Shown one piece after another: positions 52,665 through 62,856 of a stretch of DNA of 64,000 nucleotides. The notes under the pieces were generated by a model. The model ran no database searches. It was not told where the DNA came from and worked only from the letters and a program-made list of their open reading frames with translations. Source of the DNA: Ancylobacter tetraedralis. GTDB taxonomy: Bacteria; Pseudomonadota; Alphaproteobacteria; Rhizobiales; Xanthobacteraceae. Each line of letters starts with the position of its first letter. Positions within the stretch are counted from its first letter, which is position 1. A program made the position numbers and the translations under genes. The DNA lies in NCBI RefSeq assembly GCF_014195655.1, contig NZ_JACICD010000001.1, positions 1-64,000 of the forward strand. The letters are read 5' to 3'.

Positions 52665-53741
52665 TCAGTTGATCTGGCCGGGCTTGTAATAGCCCGAGCC
52701 GATCAGCACGGCTTCCCAGTTGCTCTTGTCGACCACAACCGGCTTCAGGAGGTAGGACGGCACGATCTTCTTGCCGTTATTATAGGTCTTGGTGTCGTTG
52801 ACCGTCGGCTCCTTGCCCGAGAGCGAGGCGTCGACCATGTCGGCCGTCACCTTGGCCAGTTCGCGGGTATCCTTGAAGATGGTGGAATACTGCTCGCCGG
52901 CGAGGATCGACTTCATCGAGGGCACTTCCGCGTCCTGCCCGGTCACGACCGGCATCTTCATGCTGCCGGAGCCGTAGCCGACGCCCTTGAGCGAGGACAG
53001 TATGCCGATGGACAGGCCGTCATAGGGCGAGAGCACGCCGTCGAGCTTCTTGTCGGTGTAATAGGCGCTCAAAAGGTTATCCATGCGCGCCTGGGCGGTG
53101 GCGCCGTCCCAGCGCAGGGTCGAGACCTTGTCCATGCCGGTCTGGCCGGAGGCGATCTTCAGCGTGCCGTTGTCGATCAGCGGCTTCAGCACCGAGAGCG
53201 CGCCATCATAGAAGAAATAGGCGTTGTTGTCGTCCGGCGAGCCGCCGAACAGCTCGATGTTGAACGGGCCCTTCTTCTCGGGATAGCCGAGGCCCTTCAG
53301 CAGCGACTGCGCCTGCAGCACGCCGACCTGGAAATTGTCGAAGGTCGCGTAATAGTCGACATTCGGCGTCTCGCGGATCAGCCGGTCATAGGCGATCACC
53401 TTGATGCCCTTGTCATGCGCCTGCTTGAGCACGTCGGACAGGGTGGTGCCGTCGATCGAGGCGATGACCAGCACCTTGGCGCCCTTGGTCACCATGTTCT
53501 CGATCTGCGAGAGCTGGTTGGGAATGTCGTCTTCGGCATATTGCAGGTCGGTGGTGTAGCCGCGCTCCTTCAGCACCTTCACCATGTTGTCGCCGTCGGC
53601 GATCCAGCGGGCGGAGGATTTGGTGGGCATGGCGATGCCGACCGTGCCCTTGCCCTGCGCGGCGGCGGGCGCGGCGAAGGCCAGCGCGCCGAGCGCGAGG
53701 GTAGCGAGGGTGGCGGCAAAGGTCGTCGTCAGGCGTTTCAT
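52665..53741 (-). CDS. chvE: ChvE-type multiple sugar-binding protein
   Basis: A 358-residue periplasmic binding protein. Signal peptide [20 protein letters not shown], then mature [20 protein letters not shown]. Further ChvE-like segments are [76 protein letters not shown] and [30 protein letters not shown]. ChvE binds galactose, arabinose, glucose and fucose and in Agrobacterium also signals to VirA. Here it is the receptor for MmsAB. The start is ATG 53741. Confidence 0.95.
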   Translation of the reverse strand: MKRLTTTFAATLATLALGALAFAAPAAAQGKGTVGIAMPTKSSARWIADGDNMVKVLKERGYTTDLQYAEDDIPNQLSQIENMVTKGAKVLVIASIDGTTLSDVLKQAHDKGIKVIAYDRLIRETPNVDYYATFDNFQVGVLQAQSLLKGLGYPEKKGPFNIELFGGSPDDNNAYFFYDGALSVLKPLIDNGTLKIASGQTGMDKVSTLRWDGATAQARMDNLLSAYYTDKKLDGVLSPYDGLSIGILSSLKGVGYGSGSMKMPVVTGQDAEVPSMKSILAGEQYSTIFKDTRELAKVTADMVDASLSGKEPTVNDTKTYNNGKKIVPSYLLKPVVVDKSNWEAVLIGSGYYKPGQIN

Positions 53742-53835
53742 GGAAGTCTCCCGTGGGTGGATCGGTGGCCGCGCTTGCGTGCCGGTTTCTTGGCGGGCCT
53801 CGCCGGGGCGGGCGCCGCGGGTCCTGGCACGCGCC

Positions 53836-54531
53836 TCAGCTCGGGGCGTGCCGAATCTCCGTTGGCGGCTCCGTCGGCGCGGGACAGGCCGCGTCATAGG
53901 CGGCGATGATCGCGCGGGCCCTGGCACGCACCTCGTCGGCGTCCGCGCCCGGCCGGTAGAGGCTGGAGCCGAGGCCGAACGTGCGGATGCCGGCCCGCGC
54001 ATAGGCGGCGAACTCGTTCTCGCCGACCCCGCCCACGGCGCCCACCACGGTGCCGGCCGGCAGGATCACGGTGATCGCCTGGATGATCGAGGGCCCGAGC
54101 AGGTTGGCGGGAAAGAACTTGAGCGCCGAGGCGCCCGCCTTCACCGCGGCCAGCGCCTCGGTCGGGGTCAGCACGCCGGGCATCGTCACCATGCCGTGGC
54201 CGCTGGCGCGGGCGATTACCTCGGGGTCGACATTCGGGCTCACCATCAGCCGGCCGCCGGCGGCGGCGAGCCGGTCGACATCCGCGCTCGTCAGCACCGT
54301 TCCCGCGCCGATCAGCACGCCGGACGGGGCGAGCCGGGCGGCCGTCTCGATGGAGCGGAACGGGTCGGGCGAGTTGAGCGGAATCTCGATCGCCTCCAAC
54401 CCTTCCTCGATCAGCGCGCCGACGATCGCCTCGGCCTCAAGCGGAGCGATGCCGCGCAGGATGGCGACAAGCGAACGGCGAAGGCCGGGCCAGGTCACGC
54501 CGGCGGGTGCGGGAGCGGAGAGGGCGGTCAT
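53836..54531 (-). CDS. dgoA: 2-Dehydro-3-deoxy-6-phosphogalactonate aldolase
   Basis: A 231-residue KDPG/KDPGal aldolase: [20 protein letters not shown] near residue 20, [16 protein letters not shown] (catalytic Glu), [41 protein letters not shown] and [13 protein letters not shown] with the Schiff-base Lys. It splits KDPGal to pyruvate and D-glyceraldehyde 3-phosphate, the last step of the De Ley-Doudoroff galactose route. It overlaps the kinase gene by 4 bases. The IPLNSP motif and adjacent dgoK favour the galactose enzyme over the glucose-type Eda. Confidence 0.93.
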   Translation of the reverse strand: MTALSAPAPAGVTWPGLRRSLVAILRGIAPLEAEAIVGALIEEGLEAIEIPLNSPDPFRSIETAARLAPSGVLIGAGTVLTSADVDRLAAAGGRLMVSPNVDPEVIARASGHGMVTMPGVLTPTEALAAVKAGASALKFFPANLLGPSIIQAITVILPAGTVVGAVGGVGENEFAAYARAGIRTFGLGSSLYRPGADADEVRARARAIIAAYDAACPAPTEPPTEIRHAPS

Positions 54532-55457
54532 GGGGTAACCCTTTCGAGACGGAAGGCGATCCGCGCGGCCTCATGCAGTCCACGGCGCACGCAGTCCTCG
54601 GCGTCGAGTTCGTCCGGCACGGCGAGGCCGGCAATCGCCAGCGCTTGCCGATAGAGCGCGGCACTGGGCCCGGAGGCGATCAGCGTCACCGCCGCCATCG
54701 CGCCGAGCCGCGCGCGGGCGCCGGCGATCTCCAGCCCGATCAGCAGGCCGGACAGGCGCGCCAGCGCGGCATCCGCCGGCCGGTCGGCCAGCAGCCATCC
54801 CGCCCGCAGCGCGAACAGCGCGTTGCCGATCGACGCCGGCGCGGCGAGCGCCTCCGCGACGCCCGCGGCGAAATCGGGCGCGGCCGGATCGACCGGCGTG
54901 GCGCCCTGCAGCGCCGGCGCCAGCACCGAGCGTTCGCGCAGCAGCTGGAACAGCTCGCCGGTCATGAAGGTGACGAACTGTTCCACCGCGCCATCCCTGA
55001 GCTCCACCCATTTGGAATGGGTGCCGGGCAGGCAGGCGAGGCCGCTATGGCCGCGCCGGGCGAGCGCAAGCACTTGCGTTTCCTCGCCACGGATCACGTC
55101 GGGATGCGCGGGATCGCGCTGGGCGATGCCGGGCAGGATGCGGATCAGCCGATGCGCGGAAGGCACATGCGTGCCGCGGGCCGCCAGTTCGTCGAGCCGC
55201 ACGGGCGCGTCGAGATAGGCGGCCTCGACCCAGCCGCTGCGCGAGCCGACCATGCCGCACATCATCACCGGCACGCCATCGCCGACGCCGAGAGCCCCGA
55301 GGTGCGATTCCAGCACCGTCTCGAAGCCTTCCACGCCTGAGGCGGCGAGCCCCTGCGCGCTGCGCCGCTCGCCGAGCACATGGCCCGCGCGGTCGAGCGC
55401 CCAGAGCCGGAAGCTCGACGTGCCCCAGTCGACCACGACATGCGAGAGAGCCCCCAT
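54528..55457 (-). CDS. dgoK: 2-Dehydro-3-deoxygalactonokinase
   Basis: A 309-residue DgoK-family sugar-acid kinase: VVVDWGTSSFRLWALDRAG at the start (phosphate 1 loop), MMCGMVGSRSGWVEAAYLDAP, GEETQVLALARRG, CLPGTHSKWVELRDG and FVTFMTGELFQLL. It phosphorylates 2-keto-3-deoxygalactonate. The start at 55457 ([12 protein letters not shown]) overlaps the lactonase stop by one base. Together with dgoA it makes the galactose branch of this operon. Confidence 0.93.
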   Translation of the reverse strand: MGALSHVVVDWGTSSFRLWALDRAGHVLGERRSAQGLAASGVEGFETVLESHLGALGVGDGVPVMMCGMVGSRSGWVEAAYLDAPVRLDELAARGTHVPSAHRLIRILPGIAQRDPAHPDVIRGEETQVLALARRGHSGLACLPGTHSKWVELRDGAVEQFVTFMTGELFQLLRERSVLAPALQGATPVDPAAPDFAAGVAEALAAPASIGNALFALRAGWLLADRPADAALARLSGLLIGLEIAGARARLGAMAAVTLIASGPSAALYRQALAIAGLAVPDELDAEDCVRRGLHEAARIAFRLERVTP

Positions 55458-56377
55458 CACAGCGCCCCCAGCCGCACGCGCGGCTCGGCCCGCCCGCGGA
55501 TGCCGATATCGAGGAGAAAGGTGCGCCCGTGCTGCGGATCGGCGGCGCGCGCGGCCTCGTCCATGCCCTCCCAGGCGGAGGTCACCAGCACCCGGTCGAA
55601 GCCGGCGCCGACGAAGACCGGGCAGCTCGTCTGCCGCGCGGGCGTGGCGATGGCGCGCACCAGACGGCCGTCCGGGGAATAGGCGTTGAGCCGCGCGCCA
55701 CCCCAGAGGGCGCACCAGATGAGGCCTTCGGCATCGGTGACGGCGCCGTCCAGCCCGCCCTCGCCGGCGTGCAGATACAGCACGGCCGGCGCCTCGAGCG
55801 GCAGGCCAGTGGCCGGATCCAGCCGCACCCGGCAGAGCCGGTGCGCCGCCGTGTCGGCGAAATAGCCGGTGAGCCCGTCCGGCGAGAAGCAGATCGCGTT
55901 GGGAATGGTGAGGCCGGGAAACAGCGGCGTCACCGTGCCCTGCCGGAAGGCGTAGATCGTGCCGGCCCCCGGCTCGGCATGCCGGCCCATGGTGCTGAAC
56001 CAGAAGGTGCCGCTGGGATGCACGCGAGCGTCGTTGGAGCGCGTGGCGCCATTATCCGCCTCGACCGGAGCGAGCATGTCGAACCGCCCGCTGGCAATGT
56101 CGCGCAGCACCAGCCCGTCCGCGGTCACGAGCAGCTGGCGCTGCGCATCGACGCTGGCCAGCGCGCTCGCCATGAGAGGCAGCCCGTGGACGGTGATTTG
56201 CCCGGTGCGAAGACGCGCCTCGAACAGCCGCTGTTCGAGAATGTCGAACCACCAGGCGGTGTCGGTCGCCGCGTCATAGCTGGGGCCCTCGCCGAGGTGG
56301 CAGCGCTCATCGCTCAGCAGGGTGGCGGGGGCCGTCTCCGGTGCGCGCAAGGGACGCTCCGTGCTAGTGATTGTCAC
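55457..56377 (-). CDS. SMP-30/gluconolactonase-family sugar lactonase
   Basis: A 306-residue six-bladed propeller lactonase starting at GTG 56377. Metal ligands are expected in [13 protein letters not shown] (Glu), [15 protein letters not shown] (Asn, Asp), [10 protein letters not shown] (Asn) and [19 protein letters not shown] (Asp). It hydrolyses an aldono-lactone, here galactonolactone or arabinolactone made by the aldose dehydrogenase at 59283. Its 5' end overlaps the dehydratase gene by 14 bases. One lactonase probably serves both sugars. Confidence 0.9.
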   Translation of the reverse strand: MTITSTERPLRAPETAPATLLSDERCHLGEGPSYDAATDTAWWFDILEQRLFEARLRTGQITVHGLPLMASALASVDAQRQLLVTADGLVLRDIASGRFDMLAPVEADNGATRSNDARVHPSGTFWFSTMGRHAEPGAGTIYAFRQGTVTPLFPGLTIPNAICFSPDGLTGYFADTAAHRLCRVRLDPATGLPLEAPAVLYLHAGEGGLDGAVTDAEGLIWCALWGGARLNAYSPDGRLVRAIATPARQTSCPVFVGAGFDRVLVTSAWEGMDEAARAADPQHGRTFLLDIGIRGRAEPRVRLGAL

Positions 56378-58169
56378 GCGGCATCCCCCGGGTCTGGGCG
56401 ATGCGCTGGTAGCGCACGGCCGGTTCCAGAACGGCGCCGGTCTCCAGCTGGCCGACCAGCGCGCGCTGGATCTCCTGCCAGGGCGTCTGGCTTTCGGGAT
56501 AGGCATAGCCGCCCGCCGCCGCCAGCGCCGCGCGCCGGGCCGCCAGTTCTTCCTCGGGCACCAGCATGTCGGCGCTGTTGCGCTTCAGGTCGATTCGCAC
56601 GCGGTCGCCGGTACGCAGCAGCGCGAGCCCGCCGCCGACCGCGGCTTCCGGCGAGGCGTTGAGGATGGAGGGCGAGCCCGAGGTGCCGGACTGCCGGCCA
56701 TCGCCGATGCAGGGCAGCGCGCTCACGCCCGCCTTGATGAGATAGTCCGGCGCGCGCATGTTCACCACTTCCGCCGCGCCGGGATAGCCGACCGGGCCGG
56801 CCCCGCGCATGAACAGGATGGTGGTCTCGTCGATGGCGAGCGCCGGGTCGTCGATGCGGGCGTGGTAGTCCTCCGGCCCGTCGAACACCACGGCGCGGCC
56901 CTCGAAAGCCTCGGGATCGGCCGGGTTGGACAGATAGCGGTCGCGGAATTCGGGCGAGATGACGCTGGTCTTCATGATGGCGGAGGAAAACAGGTTGCCG
57001 CGCAGCACGCGGAAGCCGGCCTTCTCCTTCAGCGGCGTGGCATAGGGCCGGATCACCGCCTCGTCGGCGATCGGCGTGTCGCGGCAGTTCTCGCCCAGCG
57101 TACGTCCGTTCGCGGTCATCGCGCCCTCGGCGATGAGGCCCTGCTCGATCAGCTGGCTGACCACGGCCGGCACGCCGCCGGCATGGTAGTAATCCTCGCC
57201 GAGATACTCGCCGGCCGGCTGGAGATTGACCAGCAGCGGCACCTCCTCGCCATAGGTCTGCCAGTCGTCGATGGAGAGCTCCACGCCGACATGGCGGGCC
57301 AGCGCGTTGAGGTGGACCGGCGCATTGGTCGAGCCGCCAATGGCGGAATTCACGCGGATCGCGTTGAGGAAGGCGTCGCGGGTGAGGATGTCCGAGGGTT
57401 TCAGGTCCTCGCGCACCATGTCGACGATGCGCAGCCCGGTGCGGTAGGCGATTTCCTGCCGGTCGCGATAGGGCGCGGGAATGGCGGCCGAGCCGGGCAG
57501 CTGCATGCCCAGCGCCTCGGCCAGCGAGTTCATCGTCGTCGCCGTGCCCATGGTGTTGCAATAGCCGGTGGAGGGGGCCGAGGAGGCCACCAGCTTCACG
57601 AAGCCCGGATAGTCGATCTCGCCCTTGGCCAGCAGCTCGCGCGCCTTCCACACAATGGTGCCCGAGCCGGTGCGCTCGCCCTTGTACCAGCCGTTCAGCA
57701 TCGGCCCGACCGAGAGCGCGATGGCGGGAATATTGACGGTGGCCGCCGCCATCAGCAGCGCCGGGGTGGTCTTGTCGCAGCCAATGGTGAGGACGACGCC
57801 GTCGAGCGGGTAGCCGTACAGCGTTTCGACAAGGCCGAGATAGGCGAGGTTGCGGTCGAGGCCGGCGGTGGGGCGCTTGCCGGTTTCCTGGATCGGATGC
57901 ACCGGGAATTCGATGGCGATGCCGCCCGCCTCGCGGATGCCCTCGCGGGTGCGCTTGGCGAGCTCGATGTGATGGCGGTTGCAGGGCGAGAGATCGGAGC
58001 CGGTCTGCGCGATGCCGATGATCGGCCGGCCGGACTGCAGTTCCTCCTGGCTCAGGCCGAAATTGAGATAGCGCTCGATATACAGCGCCGTCATGTCGAT
58101 ATTGGCTGGGTTGTCGAACCAGGCCTTCGAGCGGAGCGGGCGGTCGGTCTGCGGTGCCTTGCCGTGCAT
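56364..58169 (-). CDS. IlvD/Edd-family sugar-acid dehydratase, first copy
   Basis: A 601-residue dehydratase. Three conserved cysteine spots for the Fe-S cluster are present: [25 protein letters not shown] and [20 protein letters not shown]. Further are [41 protein letters not shown] and the C-terminal PRDNH. This is the sugar-acid subgroup (L-arabonate, D-xylonate, D-fuconate, D-galactonate dehydratases) and not IlvD proper. A second family member at 62857 suggests one enzyme per sugar acid; being next to dgoKA, this copy may act on galactonate. Confidence 0.9.
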   Translation of the reverse strand: MHGKAPQTDRPLRSKAWFDNPANIDMTALYIERYLNFGLSQEELQSGRPIIGIAQTGSDLSPCNRHHIELAKRTREGIREAGGIAIEFPVHPIQETGKRPTAGLDRNLAYLGLVETLYGYPLDGVVLTIGCDKTTPALLMAAATVNIPAIALSVGPMLNGWYKGERTGSGTIVWKARELLAKGEIDYPGFVKLVASSAPSTGYCNTMGTATTMNSLAEALGMQLPGSAAIPAPYRDRQEIAYRTGLRIVDMVREDLKPSDILTRDAFLNAIRVNSAIGGSTNAPVHLNALARHVGVELSIDDWQTYGEEVPLLVNLQPAGEYLGEDYYHAGGVPAVVSQLIEQGLIAEGAMTANGRTLGENCRDTPIADEAVIRPYATPLKEKAGFRVLRGNLFSSAIMKTSVISPEFRDRYLSNPADPEAFEGRAVVFDGPEDYHARIDDPALAIDETTILFMRGAGPVGYPGAAEVVNMRAPDYLIKAGVSALPCIGDGRQSGTSGSPSILNASPEAAVGGGLALLRTGDRVRIDLKRNSADMLVPEEELAARRAALAAAGGYAYPESQTPWQEIQRALVGQLETGAVLEPAVRYQRIAQTRGMPRDNH

Positions 58170-58197
58170 GGTAGTTCCCCTGGCGGGCCTCCGGAAT

Positions 58198-59286
58198 TCA
58201 GAGGGTCGAGAAGCGGTAGAGCGAAACGTGGCGATAGGTCTCGCCGGGATCGAGGCGGGCCGAGGGGAAGTCCCCCCGGTTTGGCGTGTCGGGCCATGCC
58301 TGCGGTTCCAGGCAGAAGGCGTCCGACTGGCGGTGAAGCCGGCCGAACTTTCCTTCCGCCGTCCCGTCGAGGAAGTTGCCGGAATAGAATTGCAGCCCCG
58401 GCTGGTCGGTCATGAGTTCCATCACCCGGCCGGAGCCGGGATGCTCGACCCGCGCCGCGAGGCGCGGCACGCGCGTGCGGCCCCCGCTCAGGCAGTAATT
58501 ATGGTCGTAGCCGCGCCCGAGCCGCACCTGCTCATGCGCGGCGCGGATATCCGCGCCGATCGCCTTGGGGCTGCGGAAATCGAACGGCGTGCCGGCCACC
58601 GGGGCCGGCCCCCCGTGCGGAATGGCGAGGGCGTCGACCGGCAGGTAGCTGTCGGCGTTGAGCGTCAGCACATGGTCGAGCACGTCGCCGCCCTCTGCCA
58701 CGCCGGCGAGGTTGAAGAAGCCGTGATGGGTGAGGTTCACCAGCGTCGGCCGGTCGGTCGTCGCCTCGAAGGCGATGGACAATTCGCGCGGGCCGGTGAG
58801 CGCATAGGTCAGGCGCACGCTCAGCGTGCCGGGAAAGCCCTGGTCGCCGTCCGGTGAGACGAGGCCGAGCGTCACCGACGGCGCCGGGCCGTCCGTGACC
58901 GCCTCCACGCTCCACACCCGGCGGTCGAAGCCGTCCGGCCCGCCATGCAGGGCGTTGGGCCCGTCATTGGCCGGCACGTGGCAGGCGATGCCGTCCAGAG
59001 TGAAGCTGCCGCCCTGGATGCGGTTGGCATAGCGCCCCACCGCCGCGCCGAAATAGCGCCGGTCGCTGGCATAGGGGGCGAGGCGGTCATGCCCGAGCAC
59101 GATGTCGACGCTGTCGCCGTCACGGTCCGGCACATGCAGCGCCTGCACCACTGCGCCGAAGGTGAGGATCGCGACCTCGAACCCGCCGTCACCGAGCAGG
59201 CGCAGGCGTTCAATCGCGGTGCCGTCGGCAAGGATGCCGAAGGGTTCGCGCAGCAGGCGGGGGGGCACGGGCCGGTCCATCATCAA
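58198..59286 (-). CDS. galM: Aldose 1-epimerase (mutarotase)
   Basis: A 362-residue GalM-family enzyme: [20 protein letters not shown] near residue 38, [38 protein letters not shown] (catalytic His), [14 protein letters not shown] (second His) and [14 protein letters not shown] (Glu region later). It interconverts alpha and beta anomers of galactose and arabinose ahead of oxidation by the dehydrogenase. It overlaps the dehydrogenase gene by 4 bases. The start is one of three consecutive ATG codons. Confidence 0.93.
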   Translation of the reverse strand: MMMDRPVPPRLLREPFGILADGTAIERLRLLGDGGFEVAILTFGAVVQALHVPDRDGDSVDIVLGHDRLAPYASDRRYFGAAVGRYANRIQGGSFTLDGIACHVPANDGPNALHGGPDGFDRRVWSVEAVTDGPAPSVTLGLVSPDGDQGFPGTLSVRLTYALTGPRELSIAFEATTDRPTLVNLTHHGFFNLAGVAEGGDVLDHVLTLNADSYLPVDALAIPHGGPAPVAGTPFDFRSPKAIGADIRAAHEQVRLGRGYDHNYCLSGGRTRVPRLAARVEHPGSGRVMELMTDQPGLQFYSGNFLDGTAEGKFGRLHRQSDAFCLEPQAWPDTPNRGDFPSARLDPGETYRHVSLYRFSTL

Positions 59287-60209
59287 TACTCGAAAGACTC
59301 GACCTGCGTGCGCCGGCCGAGCAGGAAGGCGTCGGCGACGAGGGCGAGTGGGGCGAGGTCGACATCGGACGCGCCACGACGGATCAGGTCGACGAAATGC
59401 CGGTAGATGCCGGCATATTCGGCTTCCTTCTCGTCGACCAGCGTGGCGCCTTCGTGAAACAGCTTCGCCCCGCCGGAGGAAAGGGTGAGCAGGCCCTCAT
59501 CCGTGTCCACCCGGATATCCCATGTCTGCGGGCCGGTCTGCAGGAAGTCCAGCTCGGCGCGGATCGGCAGGCCCTGCGCATCGGCAAGGTCCAGCTCGGC
59601 GGCGATCGGGGCATCGCGATTGGCCGGAAAGGCGAGACGCGCCGATGTGACGAAGACCGGGCGCGGCAGGATGCGGGTGAGGATCGACAGCGCGTTGATC
59701 GCGGGATCGAACACGCCGAGCCCGCCGGGCTCGAAGATCCACTCCTGCCCGGGATGCCACACGCGCACATCCTCCTTCCACTCGATCGTGACCGAGCGCA
59801 GCGTGCGCCCGGCCAGCAACGCGCGGACCGGCTCCACCGCCGGGGCGAAGCGAGAGTGCCAGGTGGCGAACAGCGTACGGCCGGCGGCCTGCGCGGCGGC
59901 AATGAGCGGCCCCAGTTCGCTCACCGTGGCGCCGGGGGGTTTTTCCAGCAGCACATGCTTGCCCGCTTCCAGCGCGGCCTGCGCTTGGGCGCGGCGCACC
60001 TGCGGCGGGGTGCAGAGCGCCACCGCGTCGATCGCCTCGCCGCTCGCCAGCAGCTCGTCCAGCGTGGCGAAATGGGCGACGCCCTCCAGCGCCGCGTTGC
60101 GGCTGGCAATGGCGGCGAGCGCGATGCCCTCCGTCCGCGCGATGGCGGGAATGTGCTGGTCGCGGGCGATCTTGCCGAGGCCGACAATGGCGAGACGAAT
60201 GGGGCTCAT
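59283..60209 (-). CDS. Gfo/Idh/MocA aldose 1-dehydrogenase (D-galactose / L-arabinose)
   Basis: A 308-residue oxidoreductase: Rossmann start [20 protein letters not shown], the EKP motif in [20 protein letters not shown], and the substrate-site region [16 protein letters not shown] and [20 protein letters not shown]. These segments are those of bacterial D-galactose 1-dehydrogenase / L-arabinose 1-dehydrogenase. It oxidises the pyranose C1 to the lactone with NAD(P)+. One enzyme of this type is known to take both sugars, which fits the dual operon. The start at 60209 overlaps the downstream aldehyde dehydrogenase gene by 4 bases. Confidence 0.9.
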   Translation of the reverse strand: MSPIRLAIVGLGKIARDQHIPAIARTEGIALAAIASRNAALEGVAHFATLDELLASGEAIDAVALCTPPQVRRAQAQAALEAGKHVLLEKPPGATVSELGPLIAAAQAAGRTLFATWHSRFAPAVEPVRALLAGRTLRSVTIEWKEDVRVWHPGQEWIFEPGGLGVFDPAINALSILTRILPRPVFVTSARLAFPANRDAPIAAELDLADAQGLPIRAELDFLQTGPQTWDIRVDTDEGLLTLSSGGAKLFHEGATLVDEKEAEYAGIYRHFVDLIRRGASDVDLAPLALVADAFLLGRRTQVESFEY

Positions 60210-61822
60210 GAACGCGGTTCCCGTGGCGTTTCCGGCACGCCGTCGATGAGGCGGGGGAGGTTGAGCGGGTTGCCGTCCCGCACGGCGGCGGGCAGCAGCG
60301 CCTCCGGCAGATCCTGGTAGCAGACCGGGCGCAGGAAGCGGCGGATGGCGAGCGTGCCGACCGAGGTCGAGCAGGGATCGGAAGTGGCGGGGAAGGGGCC
60401 GCCATGCACCATGGCATGGCACACCTCGACGCCGGTCGGCCAGCCATTGGCGAGGATGCGCCCGGCTTTTTCCTCAAGGATCGGCACGAGCCGGGCGGCG
60501 AGCGCGTGATCCTCCGCCTCCAGATGCAGCGTGGCGGTCAGCTGCCCCTCGACGGCACGGGCCACGGCGAGCATTTCGTCCACATCCGCGCAGCGCACCA
60601 CAAGCGAGGAGGCGCCGAACACTTCATGCGCCAGCCCCGCCGCGCCGATGAAGGCGGGGGCGTCGGTGACGAACAGCGCCGGGCGGCAGGCATTGGGCCC
60701 GCCCTCCTGGCCACCACGGGCCAGCTCGGTGGCGCCGGCCTGCGCCAGCGTGGCGACGCCTTTGGCGTAGGCGCCGGCAATGCCGGGCGTGAGCATGGTG
60801 GCGGAAGGCGCCGCCTCCAGCGCCGCGCGGGCGCTCGCGAGGAAGCGGTCGAGGTCGCCGCCGGCCAGAGCGATGACGAGGCCGGGATTGGTGCAGAACT
60901 GGCCGGCACCCAGGGTGAGCGAGCCAACGAAGCCGCTGCCGAGCGCCTCGGCCCGCGCGTCCAGCGCGGCGGGCAGCAGAAACACCGGGTTGATGCTGCT
61001 CATCTCGGCATAGACCGGGATCGGCACCGGGCGGCTATTGGCGATGTTGACCAGCGCCAGCCCGCCGGCGCGCGAGCCGGTGAACCCCACCGCCATGATG
61101 CGGGGATCGCCCACCAGCGCGGCGCCCAGCGCGTTCAACGTGCCGGAAACCAGCGAGAACACGCCTTCCGGCAGGCCGGCCTCGGCCACGGCGGCACGGA
61201 TGGCGCGGCCCACCAGCTCCGAGGTGCCGGGATGGGCGGGGTGGCCCTTCACGATCACCGGGCAGCCGGCGGCCAGCGCCGAGGCGGTGTCGCCGCCCGC
61301 CACCGAGAAGGCGAGCGGGAAGTTCGAGGCGCCGAACACCGCCACCGGTCCGATGCCGATATGGCGCAGGCGCAGGTCGGCGCGCGGCAGCGGCGTGCGC
61401 TCCGGCATCGGGGAATCGAGCCGTGGCTCGTCCGCGCCGCCCGCCCGCACCCAGCTGGCGAACAGGCGCAGCTGGCCCGTGGTACGGGCGCGCTCACCCT
61501 GCAGGCGCGCCGCCGGCAGCCCCGTTTCCTGCGCGGCGCGCGCGATCAGCGCATCGCCGATGGCTTCGATCTTCAAAGCGATCCGCTCGAGAAAGCCGGC
61601 GCGCTGCTCGGGTGTGGTGGCGCGATAGACCGGGAAGGCCGCTGCCGCGAGAGCGGCGGCCGCTTCGACCTCCGCCGGCCCGGCCTCGGTGAAGGCGGGC
61701 GCGAGCGCCTCGTTGCGCGCGGGGTCGATGGCGCGAAAGGTGGCCTCGCCGGCCACGTCGCGGGAGCCGATGAGGGCGGCACCGGTCAGCATGTTGACGG
61801 CTCCTGTCTCCATCTCGCTCAT
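60206..61822 (-). CDS. 2-Oxoglutarate semialdehyde dehydrogenase
   Basis: A 538-residue ALDH of the NADP-type keto-glutaric semialdehyde group. Motifs are [45 protein letters not shown], catalytic Glu in [15 protein letters not shown], catalytic Cys in [11 protein letters not shown], and the C-terminal [21 protein letters not shown], which is characteristic for this group. It converts 2-oxoglutarate semialdehyde to 2-oxoglutarate, the last step of the non-phosphorylating L-arabinose route. MSEMETG at 61822 is used as start since it overlaps the dehydratase stop. Confidence 0.92.
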   Translation of the reverse strand: MSEMETGAVNMLTGAALIGSRDVAGEATFRAIDPARNEALAPAFTEAGPAEVEAAAALAAAAFPVYRATTPEQRAGFLERIALKIEAIGDALIARAAQETGLPAARLQGERARTTGQLRLFASWVRAGGADEPRLDSPMPERTPLPRADLRLRHIGIGPVAVFGASNFPLAFSVAGGDTASALAAGCPVIVKGHPAHPGTSELVGRAIRAAVAEAGLPEGVFSLVSGTLNALGAALVGDPRIMAVGFTGSRAGGLALVNIANSRPVPIPVYAEMSSINPVFLLPAALDARAEALGSGFVGSLTLGAGQFCTNPGLVIALAGGDLDRFLASARAALEAAPSATMLTPGIAGAYAKGVATLAQAGATELARGGQEGGPNACRPALFVTDAPAFIGAAGLAHEVFGASSLVVRCADVDEMLAVARAVEGQLTATLHLEAEDHALAARLVPILEEKAGRILANGWPTGVEVCHAMVHGGPFPATSDPCSTSVGTLAIRRFLRPVCYQDLPEALLPAAVRDGNPLNLPRLIDGVPETPREPRS

Positions 61823-62757
61823 CACTTCCCCCATTTCAGCACGAGGGGATCGAGCCGGCGGGCGAGTTCCAGCAACCCGGCGCGCGTGGCGGGGTGGACG
61901 GGCGGCAGCGGCGCGCGCAGCGTGTCGTTCGCGATGATGCCGCCTTCCTTCATCAGGATCTTGGCGGTGGCAAAGCCCGCCTGCCGGTTCTCGTAATTGA
62001 TCAGCGGCAGCCAGCGCTCATAGGCCTCGAGGGCGGCCTCGCGATTGCCGGCAAAATAGGGGTCGATGATCGCGCGGATTCCGTCGGGATAGCCGCCGCC
62101 GGTCATGGCGCCGGTGGCCCCGGCGTCGAGATCGGCCATCAGGGTGATGGCTTCCTCGCCGTCCCACGGGCCGATGATGGCATCGCCGCCGGCCTCGATC
62201 AGCGCGCGCAGCTTGTTCGCGGCCTGCGGCACCTCGATCTTGAAATAGGCGAGGTTCTCGATCTCGCGCGCCATCCTGGCGAGCAACGGCACGGAGAGCG
62301 GCGTGCCGGCGACGGGGGCGTCCTGCACCATGATGGGGATACGAATCGCGTCGGAGACCGCGCGGTAGAAATCGAGGATGGAGGCTTCCGGCACGCGGAA
62401 GGTGGCGCCGTGATAGGGCGGCATGACCATGACCATGGCCGCGCCCATGTCCTGCGCGCGCTTCGAACGCTCGGCGCAGATATGCGTGGCGAAATGGGTG
62501 GTGGTGACGATGACCGGCACGCGCCCGGCGACATGTTCCAGCACGGTCCGCATGACGAGATCGCGCTCGTCATCGCCGAGCACGAACTGCTCGGAGAAAT
62601 TGGCGAGGATGCACAGGCCGTGCGAGCCGGCGTCGATCATGAAGTCGATGGCGCGCGTCTGGCCCTCTAGATCGAGCCGGCCTGTCGCGTCGAACACGGT
62701 CGGGGCGACCGGGAAGACCCCCTGGTAGGGACCGGCGGCGGAAGTGGTCGTCATCAT
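61822..62757 (-). CDS. L-2-keto-3-deoxyarabonate dehydratase (DapA/NAL family)
   Basis: A 311-residue class I aldolase-family enzyme: [20 protein letters not shown] at the start, [45 protein letters not shown] and [13 protein letters not shown], then [14 protein letters not shown] with the Schiff-base Lys. The [10 protein letters not shown] stretch is that of L-KDA dehydratases and not of DapA. The enzyme gives 2-oxoglutarate semialdehyde, substrate of the next gene product, so the pair defines the L-arabinose branch. An aldolase role on KDG is the alternative. Confidence 0.88.
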   Translation of the reverse strand: MMTTTSAAGPYQGVFPVAPTVFDATGRLDLEGQTRAIDFMIDAGSHGLCILANFSEQFVLGDDERDLVMRTVLEHVAGRVPVIVTTTHFATHICAERSKRAQDMGAAMVMVMPPYHGATFRVPEASILDFYRAVSDAIRIPIMVQDAPVAGTPLSVPLLARMAREIENLAYFKIEVPQAANKLRALIEAGGDAIIGPWDGEEAITLMADLDAGATGAMTGGGYPDGIRAIIDPYFAGNREAALEAYERWLPLINYENRQAGFATAKILMKEGGIIANDTLRAPLPPVHPATRAGLLELARRLDPLVLKWGK

Positions 62758-62856
62758 GCACCCTTCGTGGAAGTGGGCCGTACGAGCTGGTTCTGAACCA
62801 GGGATGGAGACCGCGTGACCCGATCCGATTGCGTGGCAATCCGATCGGCGCGGGCG

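Noticed and set aside
56322..58415. Plus-strand 697-codon frame
   Set aside because: Antisense of the IlvD-family dehydratase; no domain resemblance.
61822..62757. DapA (lysine biosynthesis)
   Set aside because: The [10 protein letters not shown] segment and the adjacent semialdehyde dehydrogenase fit the sugar-acid dehydratase group instead.
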